Assembly: GCA_016630905.1 (NCBI GenBank)
Contig: WBMQ01000004.1
Coordinates: forward strand, 2,294,001-2,358,000
Direction: 5' to 3'
Source of the DNA: Capillidium heterosporum
Taxonomy: Eukaryota; Entomophthoromycota; Entomophthoromycetes; Entomophthorales; Capillidiaceae
DNA: 64,000 bases
The notes beneath the pieces were generated by a model. That model saw only the letters and a program-made list of their open reading frames with translations, was not told the DNA's origin and did no database searches. A program made the position numbers and the translations under genes. Below, piece by piece: positions 41,870-54,421 of this stretch (within the stretch, counting starts at the first letter, position 1; every line of letters starts with the position of its first letter).

Positions 41870-44800
41870 ATGAGTTGGCAACCCAAACCTGAGGCTTTAC
41901 AAGAGTTAATCAGTACCTTCGAAGCAGCATTAAGTAGAGATAATGCAGTGCAAAGCCAAATTCTGCATGTAATTTTAGGTTTTTATTTTTGTGTACTGAT
42001 ATTTTTGTAGAAATTAAACGCCTTCCATAAGGAACCCGACTTTAGCAATTATCTTACGATACTGCTATGTGACCAAAAGTACAGCATGGAGGTGCGTTCG
42101 CAAGCTGGATTGGCGCTCAAGAATCATATCGCCCTGCATTTTACGAACATGACTCCGGACAACATTAACCTCATTAAGACAAATATACCCAATTTGATTG
42201 TGGACCAAGCTAAACACATCCGGGTCACTGTTGGTTCTATCATTTCTATGCTACTTAGTAGAATCACTGTTTTCCGATGGGAAGAGGTCTTCCATATTAT
42301 TCTCCAACATCTGAACAGCAACGACTTACATAGAGTTTTGGTAAGTTTATTTTACACAACTATATTAAATTTAAAAAGAGCGGATTAACAGCTATGAAAA
42401 TTATCATCGAGGACTGCACCTCCGATTTCCAGAACGAAAATGCCGAAGGACTCCTCGACAGTTTAATTCACCCCATTACGAAATATATAGTTTCCGATCA
42501 GCTGACGTTGAAGGTTCTTGCCTTGGAGATACTCAATGTCATCCTCAGCTCACTGACCATAAAGGAAGCACATATCCAGAACATTTTGGTTGGTCTATAC
42601 TCTTTGACACAAGATAGTTCGGCCGATGTTCACCGGGAGCTTTGCAAATGCTTCGTCTCATGCTTGAACCTTAACCACGACAGTATCATCCCTAACTTGG
42701 ATCGCATCTCCGAGTACATGTTCAAGATGACTCAGGTTGATGATGAATTTGTATCCCTCAATGCCTGTGAGTTCTGGTTAAGCATTGCCGAGCACGAGCA
42801 TATCTCTGAATACCTCCGACCCCATCTTGGAGGGTTAATTCCCGTTTTATTGAAGGGTATGGTCTATAGTGAGGATGAGCTGCTAGAGATTGAACCGCTC
42901 CTTGGTGATACTTCTGTACCCGATAGGGATCAGGATATTAAACCCCACTTCCATGCTCCCAAGGATCACGATCATAAGCATATCGAAAACAACGGCGATG
43001 AGGAGGATGACGAAGATGATGAAGACGCCCTCGATGACTCGAAATGGAACCTGCGTAGGTGCTCGGCCGCTTCGCTGGATACCATCAGCGTTGCCTTTGG
43101 GGTCGATATTTTGCCTTTCCTCCTTCCATTGCTGAACACTGAGCTTTATCACTCGGAGTGGACCCACCGCGAGTGTGGTATTCTTGCTCTTGGAGCTATT
43201 TCTGAAGGTACTTTATTTGATTTAATTATGCCTTACCCTTTATTTAAGGTTGTTCACCCGGTATGACACCCCATGCAGCCAATTTATTGGAGTATCTCAT
43301 CAACAGTCTTAGAGACCCCAAGGTAAATTTCCACCTAACCCTATTCTAATGTTTACTTAGCCTTTGGTACGATCAATTGCTTGCTGGACAATAAGCCGCT
43401 ATCCAAACTGGTACTGTGAGGCCAATTCTCCAGTTCACGCTCATTTTGGTAAAGTTGTCGAGGAGGTACGCTATTTACTTAAGCATAATACTTATCTATA
43501 CCTAGCTTTTAAATATGTGCCTTGACACCAACAAAAAGGTACAGGAAGCTGCCCTTAGTGCTGTTAGTACTGTCGAACTAGAAGCCGGTGAGAACATCCT
43601 CCCCTTGATGGATATGATCATTGTCCAGCTGGCTAAAGCTTTCTCACGATGCCAGCGCCGCAATCTCAACCAACTTTATGATGCCATCACCAACTTAGCT
43701 TCAATCGCTGGTTCCGAGATGTCCAAGCAGCACATCATCGAAGCTTTGATGCCACCACTAATCGTCAAGTGGAACGAAGTCAACGATGAAAGCTACGACA
43801 TATTCAGTCTTTTTGAGGTAAACTATTTCGAGAACTTTTTTGACACCCTATTAGTGCATGACTTCCATCATCACTGCCTTTGGACCTGGATTCATCCCCT
43901 ATGCTGCCCCAGTTTACGAACGTAGCGTCAAGATGATTCTCAACAGCATCCAAGCCAAGCAGCTCTACAACTTCTAATCCCCAGCAGTATGACGACATTG
44001 ACCCGGACTTTACTATTGTAGCCATTGATCTCATCGGAGGTATGGTGCAAGGCTTGGGCCCTCACATTAAGACATTATCCGAGTCCCTACAGCCCAATCT
44101 TGTCTACATTATCGCCTCTTGCATCACAGTAACTACCTGGCTTTTTAATTGCACACATTTTAACTTTTAAACTTTAGACTGAGGAACCCGGCATCAACCA
44201 GTCAGCCTACGCCCTTCTCGGTGATTTAGCCCAGAACTGCTTCGAGCTCCTAGTCCCACATTTAGATGAGATAGTCAAGCGTACCTTTGATACTTTCAAC
44301 GTCTCGGGTAGTCATACCGGCCTTCGTAGTAATATCTGCTGGTCCTTGGGTGAGATCTCTTTGCGATGGGGTAATTTTACGGCTTGACTTTTAAAATGCT
44401 AACTCTACCTGCTTTCCTTTAGGCGCTGCCATGAAGCCCTACGTCGAGAATCTGCTCAGGCTCTTGGTCCCTGTCCTCAACTCGCCAACCGCTGACGTCT
44501 CCCTCAAGGAGAACGTAGCCGTTGCTATTGCCCGCTTTGCCATTACTAGCCCTGAGCTTGTCTCCCCTCACCTCGAACATTTCGCCTCCAGCTGGTACTT
44601 TTTTATTATTTGGGGCTGTAGTTAAAACGTCTTTAGGTGCAAAGCCCTTATCAACGTTGAAGATAGTACTGAAAAGAACTCGGCCTTCCTAGGCATGTGC
44701 ATCATGGCCAAAGCTAACCCCAAGGGCCTGCAAAACGTAGATTTGCTGTTCTTTTTTCTATGTTTCTAAACCTTTATTATGTAGGACTTCATGACGTTGT

Positions 44801-45071
44801 GTCTGTGTATTGAACGGATTCGGTACCCTAGTGAAGAGCTTTTACATAGCTTGAAAGAGGTACATAACTTTTATTACGTTTTGATTCCATGTACCTTTTT
44901 AATTTTTATATTCGACGAATTTTTAGTTTAATGAACTTTTATACTAACTGTTCTTTTATCACTTAGACCTTGGAGATGTTCAAATCCTTAGTTGGTGAAA
45001 GTTGGGAGCAGTACAAATCAGCCTTCCCTGAATCAACCCGTGCTGATCTCCAAGTCCGATTTGGAGTTTAG
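41870..45071 (+). CDS. KAP104: transportin / karyopherin beta-2 (KAP104)
   Basis: Nuclear import receptor for PY-NLS cargo such as hnRNP-type proteins. HEAT-repeat protein starting MSWQPKPEALQELISTFEAA, with about eleven exons. Markers: RSQAGLALKNHI (HEAT 2), NACEFWLSIAEHEHIS, the acidic H8 loop (NNGDEEDDEDDEDALDDSKW), NLRRCSAASLD, HSEWTHRECGILALGAISEG, RSIACWTISRYPNWY, MPPLIVKWNEVNDE, QSAYALLGDLAQNCFELLVP, SNICWSLGEISLRWGAAMKP and the C-terminal RADLQVRFGV. The junction near 42,340 works with acceptor TTTAAAAAG and gives SGLTAMKIIIEDC. Between VKMILNSIQAKQ and PQQYDDIDPDFTIVALDL-type sequence the frame changes by +1 (CTC T ACA at 43,966 or TTC T AAT at 43,975, the latter at a zero-frame TAA); residue spacing to human transportin-1 is then exact. 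Confidence 0.95.
43966..43975 (+). other. +1 frame break in KAP104 (CTC T ACA or TTC T AAT)
   Basis: One base must be lost within this span. Twenty-one residues then separate VYERS-V and DDIDPDF, as in human VYQRC-V and ..APDKDF. A 58-nt GTCAAG..CCCCAG intron would restore frame but delete a whole HEAT helix. Confidence 0.68.
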
Positions 45072-45949
45072 AGTTTGAATTTGAAAGGTAGTGCTAAGGT
45101 TGTAATGGTATCTTACAATTGGTACCTTGTGATTTGTTATACCTTTACCTTTATAAAATGAGTGTGCCTTAGTTGGATTTTTTGCTACTTTAAAACAATT
45201 ACTTCAAGGCTCCATATCTTTAAAGTTTTTAGGTTTATTAATTGGTTACTTTTCTATTTTTAAGTTAAATACGTATGTATGTATGATTTTGAAGGATATT
45301 TCAATTCTAATATATTAGGGAGAGGATAAGATATATATTTTTTAGGTCTATTAATTTAGATATTTAAAACTTTAGCTTAAATTATAAATTGACTTATTTT
45401 GTTCAGAATTAAAAGGGTAGAAGTTTTAATTAAATTTGGAGTAAAGATATATTAGTTTGGAATAAATTATATTGTACTATATTGCTTATACAATTAGTTA
45501 TCTTAGTTATAAAAGTTATAGTATAATATTAATACTTTATATATTTAATAGTATTGTTTAAATTAATAATAAAAAATCTACTATTCTAATCAATTATCTA
45601 TATACTATTACAAAGATAAATAATATAAACCTATCTAAAAAAGGTATAGTATTTTATTTTAAAACTTTAAATAATTAATATAAGAAATAGTTAGTATATT
45701 TAATTAAATAAACTAATTTTAATAACTTATTAATTAATATTATTTTTAAAATACTTTATAAAAAATTATCTTATTTAAACCTTAATTGTATTATATAATT
45801 TCTAAATACTTAGTTATAAATTTATTAAAATACCTTTATATACTTTTATTATTAATATAAATATAAATTACATTATTATTTTTATAGTTAGTTTTAAATA
45901 AACATACTAAAATATTTTAATATAGTTTATAAGATCTAAAAAGATATTA
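45072..45949. other. transition from gene-dense DNA to very A+T-rich DNA
   Basis: The first ~200 bp are the KAP104 3' region. From about 45,280 on the DNA becomes extremely A+T-rich with almost no C or G outside TAG/CTA strings, typical of the decayed repeats that follow. No gene. Confidence 0.5.
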
Positions 45950-47254
45950 TTAAATCTAACTAATAATATTATTATAATAAAGATGTTTAGTAGGATATAT
46001 TAAAATAATAAAATTAATACTGATTACTACATTAATAATATAAATTACCTAAAGAAAATAAGTTTAAAGAAAAGTTAAAAAGGTATAAAAGTCAAACTAC
46101 ATAATTATACAATTTAATAACTAAAAAACTAATTAGAAATAATATTTTATTTATAGGTAAATAAAAGATTAGACTGTTAGAAACAGTTATAGCAAAAGAA
46201 ACAAAATTAGATTATTATAATAGTTATAATTAATACTATAATAATTCTAACTATTATAATTACTATTATAAGATTATTAATCCATTTTTTATACTATTAT
46301 TATACTACTTTTTTATTTTATCTTTTGATCTTTTATTTTCCATTTATAACTACTTTTAATTAGAAATATATTCTACCTATTAGATATTCTTAAGTTTTAT
46401 TTTTATTTTAGTTTATCTATAATTTAATAATTTAATCTTTATTAAATAGTACCTAAATATTAAAACTCTAATAACTAATCAATAGCATTAAAATACTAAA
46501 AGGGTATTTAAATCTTTAAAATACTATTAAAAGCTAGAACTTTAATACTATTCTATCTTGCTATTTTTTAAATAGCTATTACTTACTTTTTAGTATTAAC
46601 TATTATAATAACTTGATCTATTTTTTTTACTATAGCTATTTTTAACAGCTTAATTTTATTTTGTTTATAAATAAAGTACTATTTTTAGTTAGCCTTTTAG
46701 TTATTAGATTATACAAATATGTAGTTTAACTTTTATATTTTTTTAGCTTACTTTGTTTAAACTTTTTTACTTTTTTTAAACTTATTTTCTTTAAGTAATT
46801 TATATTACTAATACTATAATTAGTATTAGTTCTACTATTCTAACCTTCTATATTATATATTTTATTATAATACTATTATTAATTAGATCCAATAGCACTT
46901 TTTTAAACCTTATAGATAGTTAAAATTAAAAAATAAATATAGCTATTAAAAAATAGTAAGATGAAATATTATTAAAATATTTATTTTAGATAGTACTAAA
47001 AAAATTTCAATATAAGATTTAAAAAAGTATTACTAAATATAATTAATAATATAGTAGGTTAAAATAGTAAAACTAATACTTACTACTATATTTATAATAA
47101 AGACTTAGATTTTTTAAATAGTAAGTTAAATAGCTATATTTTAGTTTTAAAAGGAGATAATAAATATAAAAATTATTAATAAATACTATAAAGCAAAAAA
47201 ATAAAAGAATTAAACTATATAGTAATATTATACTAAATAAAAAATAATACTTTA
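45950..47254. mobile_element. old, heavily decayed LTR fossils of family B (both orientations)
   Basis: Three overlapping stretches align loosely with the family B LTR: about 45,950-46,260 and 46,960-47,170 in the forward direction, and about 46,310-46,905 reversed. They are far more A+T-rich than the two younger copies. Broken beyond use and clearly old. Confidence 0.55.
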
Positions 47255-48547
47255 TGTTGGCTAGTTACTTTTGCTAAGTGTCTGACCACTAGCTAGGACT
47301 TCTAGTTAATTAGGTTTAGCTAAACTTAGTGAGTTTTTTAGTATAAAATGTAATATGTGTATTATATTGTAGGCTGATTAATATAAATATGATTGATTTC
47401 TCTACAACTAATAAAAGTACTAAAAATTCTCAATTCCTAAAAAACCATTAGCTAAAATCCTTTAAATATTTAATAAAACTAATCCAACTCAATATACAAT
47501 CTTAAAACCTTAAAGACCTTAAACTACAAAATACCAAAATCTTCTATATTCTCAAAATCCTTAATCTTTAGAAAATCTGTCTTCTCTTTCTGTATAAAAG
47601 GTATAATATATATATCATAGCTTTGAGAATAGTCATAACTTACTAATATGTAAGTAGATATTTCTTTTGCAAAGTAGATATATATTTTAGTCATAGTAGT
47701 CCACCTTTAAAGTCTAGATCCAATGATTCATATAGCTGATTAATATAGTAGAACTGGTCATCTAATGTTTGAAATATGATTTAGCTAAAGAGCTAAGTTA
47801 ACACTTTATTTAAAACTAAAAAATTAAATTAAACTACTATAATAACTATAAAATAATAAGATAAAGAATTTTTAAAATTTTAAAATTAATATACTATGTC
47901 AACTTAGCTCTTTAGCTAAGTTGTATTTCGAACATCAGGTTAGTTTTTCATAGTTAGCTTATATTTATACTATATTCCAACAATGTGCTTTAGGTTACAA
48001 ACTTTATCTTTCACTAAAGATTTACTTTAATTACTAGATAGCTAGTTCTACTATGCTAATCAGCTATATAAATCATTGGATCTGAACTTTAAGGATGAAC
48101 TACTGCAATCAAAACACATGTCTACTTCCTTATAAAAGAAATATCCACTTATATATTAGTAAGTTATAACTATTCCTAAAGCTATGATATATATATCATA
48201 CCTTTTATACAAAAAGAAAAGACAGATTTTCTAAAGATTAAGGATTTTGAGAATATAGAAGATTTTGGTATTTTGTAGTTTAAGGTCTTTAAGGTTTTAA
48301 GATTGTATATTGAGTTGGATTAGTTTTATTAAATATTTAAAGGATTTTAGCTAATGGTTTTTTAGGAATTGAGAATTTTTAGTACTTTTATTAGTTGTAG
48401 AGAAATCAATCATATTTATATTAATTAGCCTACAATATAATACACATATCACATTTTATACTTAAAAAACTTACTAAGTTTAGCTAAACCTAATCAACTA
48501 GAAGTTCTAGCTAGTAGTCAAACACTTAGCAAAAGTAACTAGCCAAT
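47255..48547. repeat. large inverted repeat of two family A LTR-like units
   Basis: The left arm (47,255 to about 47,815) starts TGTTGGCTAGTTACTTTTGC. The right arm (about 47,893-48,547) ends with the reverse complement, GCAAAAGTAACTAGCCAA. The arms match over most of their length and are separated by about 75 bp; the right arm carries an extra ~95 bp. Inner ends carry a small palindrome (AACTTAGCTC..AGCTAAGTT) followed by TTAACA/TGTCAA, so each arm has the TG..CA ends of an LTR. Two copies in opposite orientation, fossil. Confidence 0.6.
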
Positions 48548-48747
48548 ATACTATACTACTAATAATTAAAATTTTTAGATTATATAACTTAGCTTAAAGC
48601 TAAGTTATATATCAAATACTAAATAATTTTTATAAGTAGCTTATAATATATTATACTTTAACAAAATACTTTAGATTAAGTATTTTATCTTTTATTAATA
48701 ATTTATTTTAAATTGTTATATATTTTTTTATAATATATATTGGCTAG

Positions 48748-49635
48748 TTGCCCTTACTGAGTGTTTGACCTACTAGCTTAGACTTCTAGTCAAGTGGGTT
48801 TAGCCAAACTTAATGAATCCTTCAGTATAGGACATGATATATGTATTGTATTATGGGCTAATTAATATAGATACAGCAACTTCCCTATAATTAAATCCAA
48901 TATAAAAGCTTTATTCTTGTAACACTTCTGGTTAGGAACCCTTAAAATATTATAATCAACCTAACCCAAACTTAATCTATAATTAGGGCAAACTTCAAAA
49001 GAAAGGTCTTAAACAATTCTGATAAACTGACTCAGAAACTCTCTTTTTCTTTATTGATGAAAGTGATCCAAAAACTCTTTTTCTTTCCCTCTTGTTCTTT
49101 CACTATCCTTTTTGTCCTCCTATCTATTTCTTCTTGTCTGGTGGTCTGTTTCCCATTTTTGTCCTCTTCTTATTCTCTCTCTCTCTTTTTTCTCTCTTTT
49201 ATCTCTCTATCTGTTCTTTTCTCTCTTTTCTCTCCCTTTCTCTTTATATGGTAGATCCAAAACAAGGCATAATTTGGAGGCTTGTCAGTAAACTCTTTTC
49301 TTAATGAACTAGAAAGTCACTATCCTAATTACTGCTGTCTGCCTTCTGCATTTTGGATTCACTTTTCTCTCCAAGTCAACCATTAGAGAATCTGGTCTTA
49401 AGTCCAAAATCCCAAACTTACCTTCTTAATAGAAATCAGACTTAGGTAATTTGAGCACTTTGCTATTAGTTAGAATGTATACTAATAAATGGTAGGTATT
49501 TCAAAGCGCAGGAATGAATATATAACTGTATCATCCCAAAATGCTCTGTCTAGTAGTAACCAAATTGTAGGTTTCTTATGAAAAATGAATGTTCTAATGT
49601 TTGACACCCAACTTAGCCTGAGAGCTAAGTTGACA
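48748..49635 (+). mobile_element. family A LTR fossil, ~890 bp, forward
   Basis: Begins TATTGGCTAGTTGCCC, ends in the palindrome AACTTAGCCTGAGAGCTAAG followed by TTGACA. Contains a pyrimidine-rich tract (TCTCTCTCTC near 49,175) and a TATATGG string near 49,244. It is the least decayed family A copy. No internal coding region is attached, so it stands as a solo LTR or remnant. Confidence 0.55.
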
Positions 49636-49640
49636 ATATA

Positions 49641-51278
49641 TATTAGCTAATCACTTTTGCTAAATGTTTGACTACTAGCTTAAACTTCTAGTTAAGTAGG
49701 TTTAGCCAAACTTAGTAAGTTCCTTAGTATAAAATGTAATATATATATTGTATTATAGGCTAACTAATATAAATATAGCAATTACTTTACAATTAAATTT
49801 AATATAAAAGCTTTATTTTTGTAATACTTCTAGCTAAAAACCCTTAAAATATTATAATCAACCTAACTTAAACTTAATCTATAATTAGAGCAAACTTAAA
49901 AAAGTCTTAAATAACCCTAATAAACCAACTTAAAAACTCCTTTTTCTTTTATTTATAAAAGTAATCCAAAAAAAACTTTTCTTTATTTTTATTCTTCTAT
50001 TTATTTCTTCTTATTTAGTAGTTTATATAATAAAATCTCAGATGGTTTTTCTAGAAAATTAGCTTGATAACTCTTCTAACTATATAAAATCTAGTTTTAA
50101 TACCATTATCAACCTTATAATAGATTAGGTTTTAGTTGCTTAATAATTAATCATAAAAGAGCAAAGTCTTTGCTTAAACTAATTAATAATTATCATATTA
50201 AGCTATAATATATCATAAATGAATTTTCCTAGTCTACCTTCAAAATGTAATAGATATAAATTATCTGCCTAATAAAGTATTAGTTATTAGCATTTCTATT
50301 GTCCTATTGTTCTTGTCTTCTACTTTTATATAAACCTTTCTGATTTATATAACTTTTTAATAAGTAATTATTTTAAAATAAACATTTTGATTTCTACTTG
50401 TTATAATTATTGCATATTATTAAAGCTAATTTCCTATAACTGTTAAATTAGCTAGAAGTTAAACCAGAATATTGCTAGCTTAAAGTAGCTTAAAGTTAAT
50501 ATACAAAATAGTATTAGATTAAGAATAGTTTAAAATTAGCTTAGGATTTATAAAATAGTATTATATTAAAATTATTTAGAATTAGAATTAGAGCTGATTA
50601 GATAAAAATAAGTATTAGAACCTAATAGATATTACTGCTCTTTTTAGCTTTATCATAACTATAGTTTTGTTTATCTTTATAAACCAACTTTGAGTTTAGA
50701 TTGCTGCTAAAGTCTCAGCTGTTAAAGCAATAGCATTAAGCTCTTTTAGTTTTATTAGTATGATTACTACTATATTGGCTTACCTTAAGCTTAGTCTAGC
50801 ATCCTTAAAGAAACTTCTCTATAGTTTATTTTTTTCTTTTTCTTCTTTTCCTTCTTCTTTCTATCTGTTTTCCTCTTCCTTTTCTTTTTATATAGTAGAT
50901 CTAAAATAAGGTATAATTTAAAGGTTTGTTAATAAACTCTTTTCTTAATAAACTGAAAAGTCATTATCCTAATTACTACTGTTTGCCTTTATATTCTAGA
51001 CTTATTTTCTTTATAGATTAACTATTAGAAAATCTAGCATTAAGTCCAAAACTCCAAACTTACCTTCTTAATAGAAATCAGTCTTAGGTAATTTGAGCAC
51101 TTTGCTATTAGTTAGAATGTATACTAATAAATAATAGGTATTTCAAAGTGCAGGAATGAATATATAACTGTACTATCCCAAAATACTTTGTTTAGTAGTA
51201 GCCTAAATCATAGGTTTCTTATGAAAAATGAATGTTCTAATATTTAATACCCAACTTAGCCTAAGAGCTAAGTTAACA
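49641..51278 (+). mobile_element. family A LTR fossil, older copy with an internal insertion
   Basis: Same start and end sequences as the 48.7 kb copy but more A+T-rich and about 1.64 kb long, because unrelated A+T-rich DNA (about 50,030-50,820) interrupts it. Lies 5 bp downstream of the preceding copy. Confidence 0.5.
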
Positions 51279-51363
51279 ATATATATTGTAAATTTTATAT
51301 AAAAAGAAAAAACTAGTTTTTTAGTATTAAGGATTTTAAAAATATAAAGGATTTTAGTATTTT

Positions 51364-52065
51364 TGTAAAGTTTAAGGGAGATGCTGCTAGATCCAACTAA
51401 TGATAGTGTCATAATGGGAGCATATGACATGAGAGGTTAGAACAGTAGAACCAATACTAACTACAGCATTAGTAATATAAATCATCTAAAGGAGGTAAGT
51501 CTAAAGGAAAGCAAAGAAAGTTTAAATAGAGTGAGCTAAAAAAATATAGAAATTGAACTATATATTTGCACAATCTAATAACTAAAAGGCTAACTAGAAA
51601 CAATACTTTATTTGTAGACAAAACAGAATCAGGCTGTCAGAGACAGCTATGGCAAAGGAAACAGATCAGGCTGTTATAATAGCTATAGTTGATAGGTTAA
51701 GATCAAGAGGTAAGTAACACTTATTTAGAAAATAGTAAGGTGGAATGTTGTTAAGATATAGGCTTTTAGTAGCATTTTAGAGGTTTAAATACTCTTTTGG
51801 TATTTTGGAAATACTTGCTGAATATCTGAATCCCAATATCAAAATGCTATACTAGTAATAGCTAGGGTTCCTAACTTATAGCCAAGATTACAAATATGGA
51901 AAATCATCAAGAATATCTAATAAATAGAACAGATTTCTGTTCAAAACTAGATATAAATGGAAAGTAGAAAATTAAAGATTGGTAAGAGAAAGAAAATAGT
52001 ATAGTGTGCAAAGAAAATTGGTTGATAACCTTAGATTAGGAATTGTAATAACCAGGGTTGTTACA
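51364..52065 (+). mobile_element. solo LTR, family B copy 1 (702 bp)
   Basis: Starts TGTAAAG and ends GTTGTTACA, giving terminal TGTAA/TTACA. Flanked by a perfect 5-bp target duplication ATTTT (51,359-51,363 and 52,066-52,070). The flanks join into a repeat whose uninterrupted counterpart is near 48,240-48,300. Similar to copy 2 and much less decayed than its surroundings, so comparatively young. Confidence 0.75.
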
Positions 52066-54421
52066 ATTTTATAGTTTAAAGTTTTTAAAGTTTTAAGATT
52101 ATATATTAAGTTAGATTAGTTTTATTAAATGTTTAAAGGTTCTTAGCTAATAGTTTTGTAAATATTGAGAATTTTTAGTACTTTTATTAATTAAAAAGGA
52201 TTTGACTATATCTATATTAATTAGCTTATAATATATAAATATATATTATATCCTATACTAAAGGACTTATTAATTTTAGCCAAACCTAATCAACTAAAAG
52301 CTTTAGTTAATAGTTAAATACTTAGTAAGGATAACTAACTAATAATTAATATAAAGTTAAGTACTTAATTCCTACTAATAAAAAAGTAAATTTCTAGCAT
52401 TAATAAATTAGATATTAAAATAATAGTTTAAGTTTAAAATATAATTTAATTTAAGTTACTAAGCAAAATTATAGCTAATTTAAAAAAAATTATAATAGAA
52501 TATTAATTACTATTACCTTTTAGCTAATAAGTATTTATTATAAATGCTTTTTAATAAATACAATTTACTTATAAAATATATTATTTCTAATAGTACTAAG
52601 GCTACTATAGATAATATAAGTAAAACTTACTTTTAAAGCTAAAAGACTTTATATATATAAAACTAAAATTAAGTATTTATATATATATTTCAATTTATTA
52701 AAGATTTTATTACTTTTAAAAGATAAACTAATAATTATAAATAATATCTTTTTTTATTTTTTGTAATAGCCCTAGTCATCACAATCCTGATTACTAGGTT
52801 ATAAACCTATTTCTTTTTTAAATTCCCTTTTTTTTACTATTTTTTACTAATTTTCAAAAAAAAATTATTTTCTAATTTATAACTATCTTAGTTATAAATC
52901 CACCCTACATATTAATTATTTTGATTATCTTGATTATTTTTTTAAACTTAACTATAACTTATAAACTTTAATAATTAGTAGCATATTAGCTAATCTATAT
53001 CCTTTAATTATAGAAATATACTAGTAATAGTTAATAGAATTACTAGCTTTTTTAGATAAACTTAGTAAATACTCAATTAATCTATAAAGTAGTAAATTGT
53101 CAAAAAGGAATCCAATTCTGCTAGCATTACTATAACTAAAATACCAAAGGAATATTTAAACTTGTTAATGACTATCAAAAGCCAATATTTTAACAATATT
53201 CTACTTTGCTATTTTTAATAGCTGTTATTTATCCTCTATCTTTAAATAAAGTTATCCTTTACCTATACTTTTATTTTCAGTATAGTAATATTATATAATC
53301 TAGTCTTTCTGTTCTTCTAGCCTTTTACTACTTTTTGATAATCTTTGCTATTTTTAAATCTTATCTTCTTTAGGCAATTAATATTACTAATACTATTTGT
53401 CCCTTTAAACTAATGTTAACCTATTAGCTAACTTCTACTTTTAATCCAAACACTAATACTAGTAGTTGCATAACTACTACTTAGCTAGCTTTTTTTAGTT
53501 TAGTACTACTTTACTTTTAAGTTCTAACCCATCTTTTCAGTTCTCTTTTAAAACTAAAACTTGACTACTATTATATAGATACTTCTTATAATATACTTCC
53601 TTTACTTAGCTATCCAGCTAGCCATCTGGGAAATTTAAGCCTTTATTACTAATGCAGTAGTAAGCCTTAGTTTAGCTTTTCTAACCTACTATATTATAAG
53701 TTTCCAATATAATACTATTATTAACTAAATCTAGCAATATCTTTTTAAACCTTATACTTTCTACTAAAAAAGTATTATTAGCTCTTTTATATACTAAATA
53801 ATTCAAATTAAAACTAACTTAATATAAGGAAATATTTTTAGATTAGCTATAGCTTTACTTTATAAATTGAATTTAAATTATATTTTAAATTTAGTTAATT
53901 AGTTAATTAGTTAATATCCTTTTATTACATTTAGAAATGCTTCTTTTAATATGAATCAAGTAATTAGCTTTATGCTAACTATATTTCTACCCTTATACTT
54001 TTTAAAGATAGTAATTATCCTTTAGAAAAAATAAATAAATTTTACTATTAAAGCTTAGATAAACCCTAATCACTAATATTTAAAATATTTATTACTAAAA
54101 ATAAGTCATCTATATAAGGCTTATAGTAAACTTAGTAGTAAATTAAGTAATTATTAAATAAATGTACTAAATATTTGATATTAGTATAGTATAGACTTTT
54201 TATATAGTATAATTTAAAACTAATAATTTATACTTTTCTAAAACTAAATATTATATTGATCTAATCTGAATTAATAATTTGAAAACTCAAGTTAAACAAT
54301 AAAGTTAACTATATTTCTTAGTCTTATAGCTATAATTAAAATAGCCTTATTTGCTTACTATCTTTAAATTAAACTTTAAGTATAATTATCCTCTTTATAT
54401 AACCTTTATATTAACTTTTTT
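52066..54421. mobile_element. decayed repeat DNA, including a reversed family B LTR fossil
   Basis: A+T-rich, no gene. A reversed family B copy is recognisable at about 53,100-53,750. A third repeat (family C) at about 53,950-54,420 recurs near 58,540-58,930 and, reversed, near 55,840-55,940. Confidence 0.5.

Noticed and set aside
42338-42400. Apparent frame error at the KAP104 exon junction after RVL
   Set aside because: Using the acceptor TTTAAAAAG instead of TTAACAG gives SGLTAMKIIIEDC in frame and matches the family, so this is ordinary splicing.
49054-49304. Two overlapping ORFs rich in Ser, Phe and Leu
   Set aside because: They are translations of the pyrimidine-rich tract inside a family A LTR, not genes.
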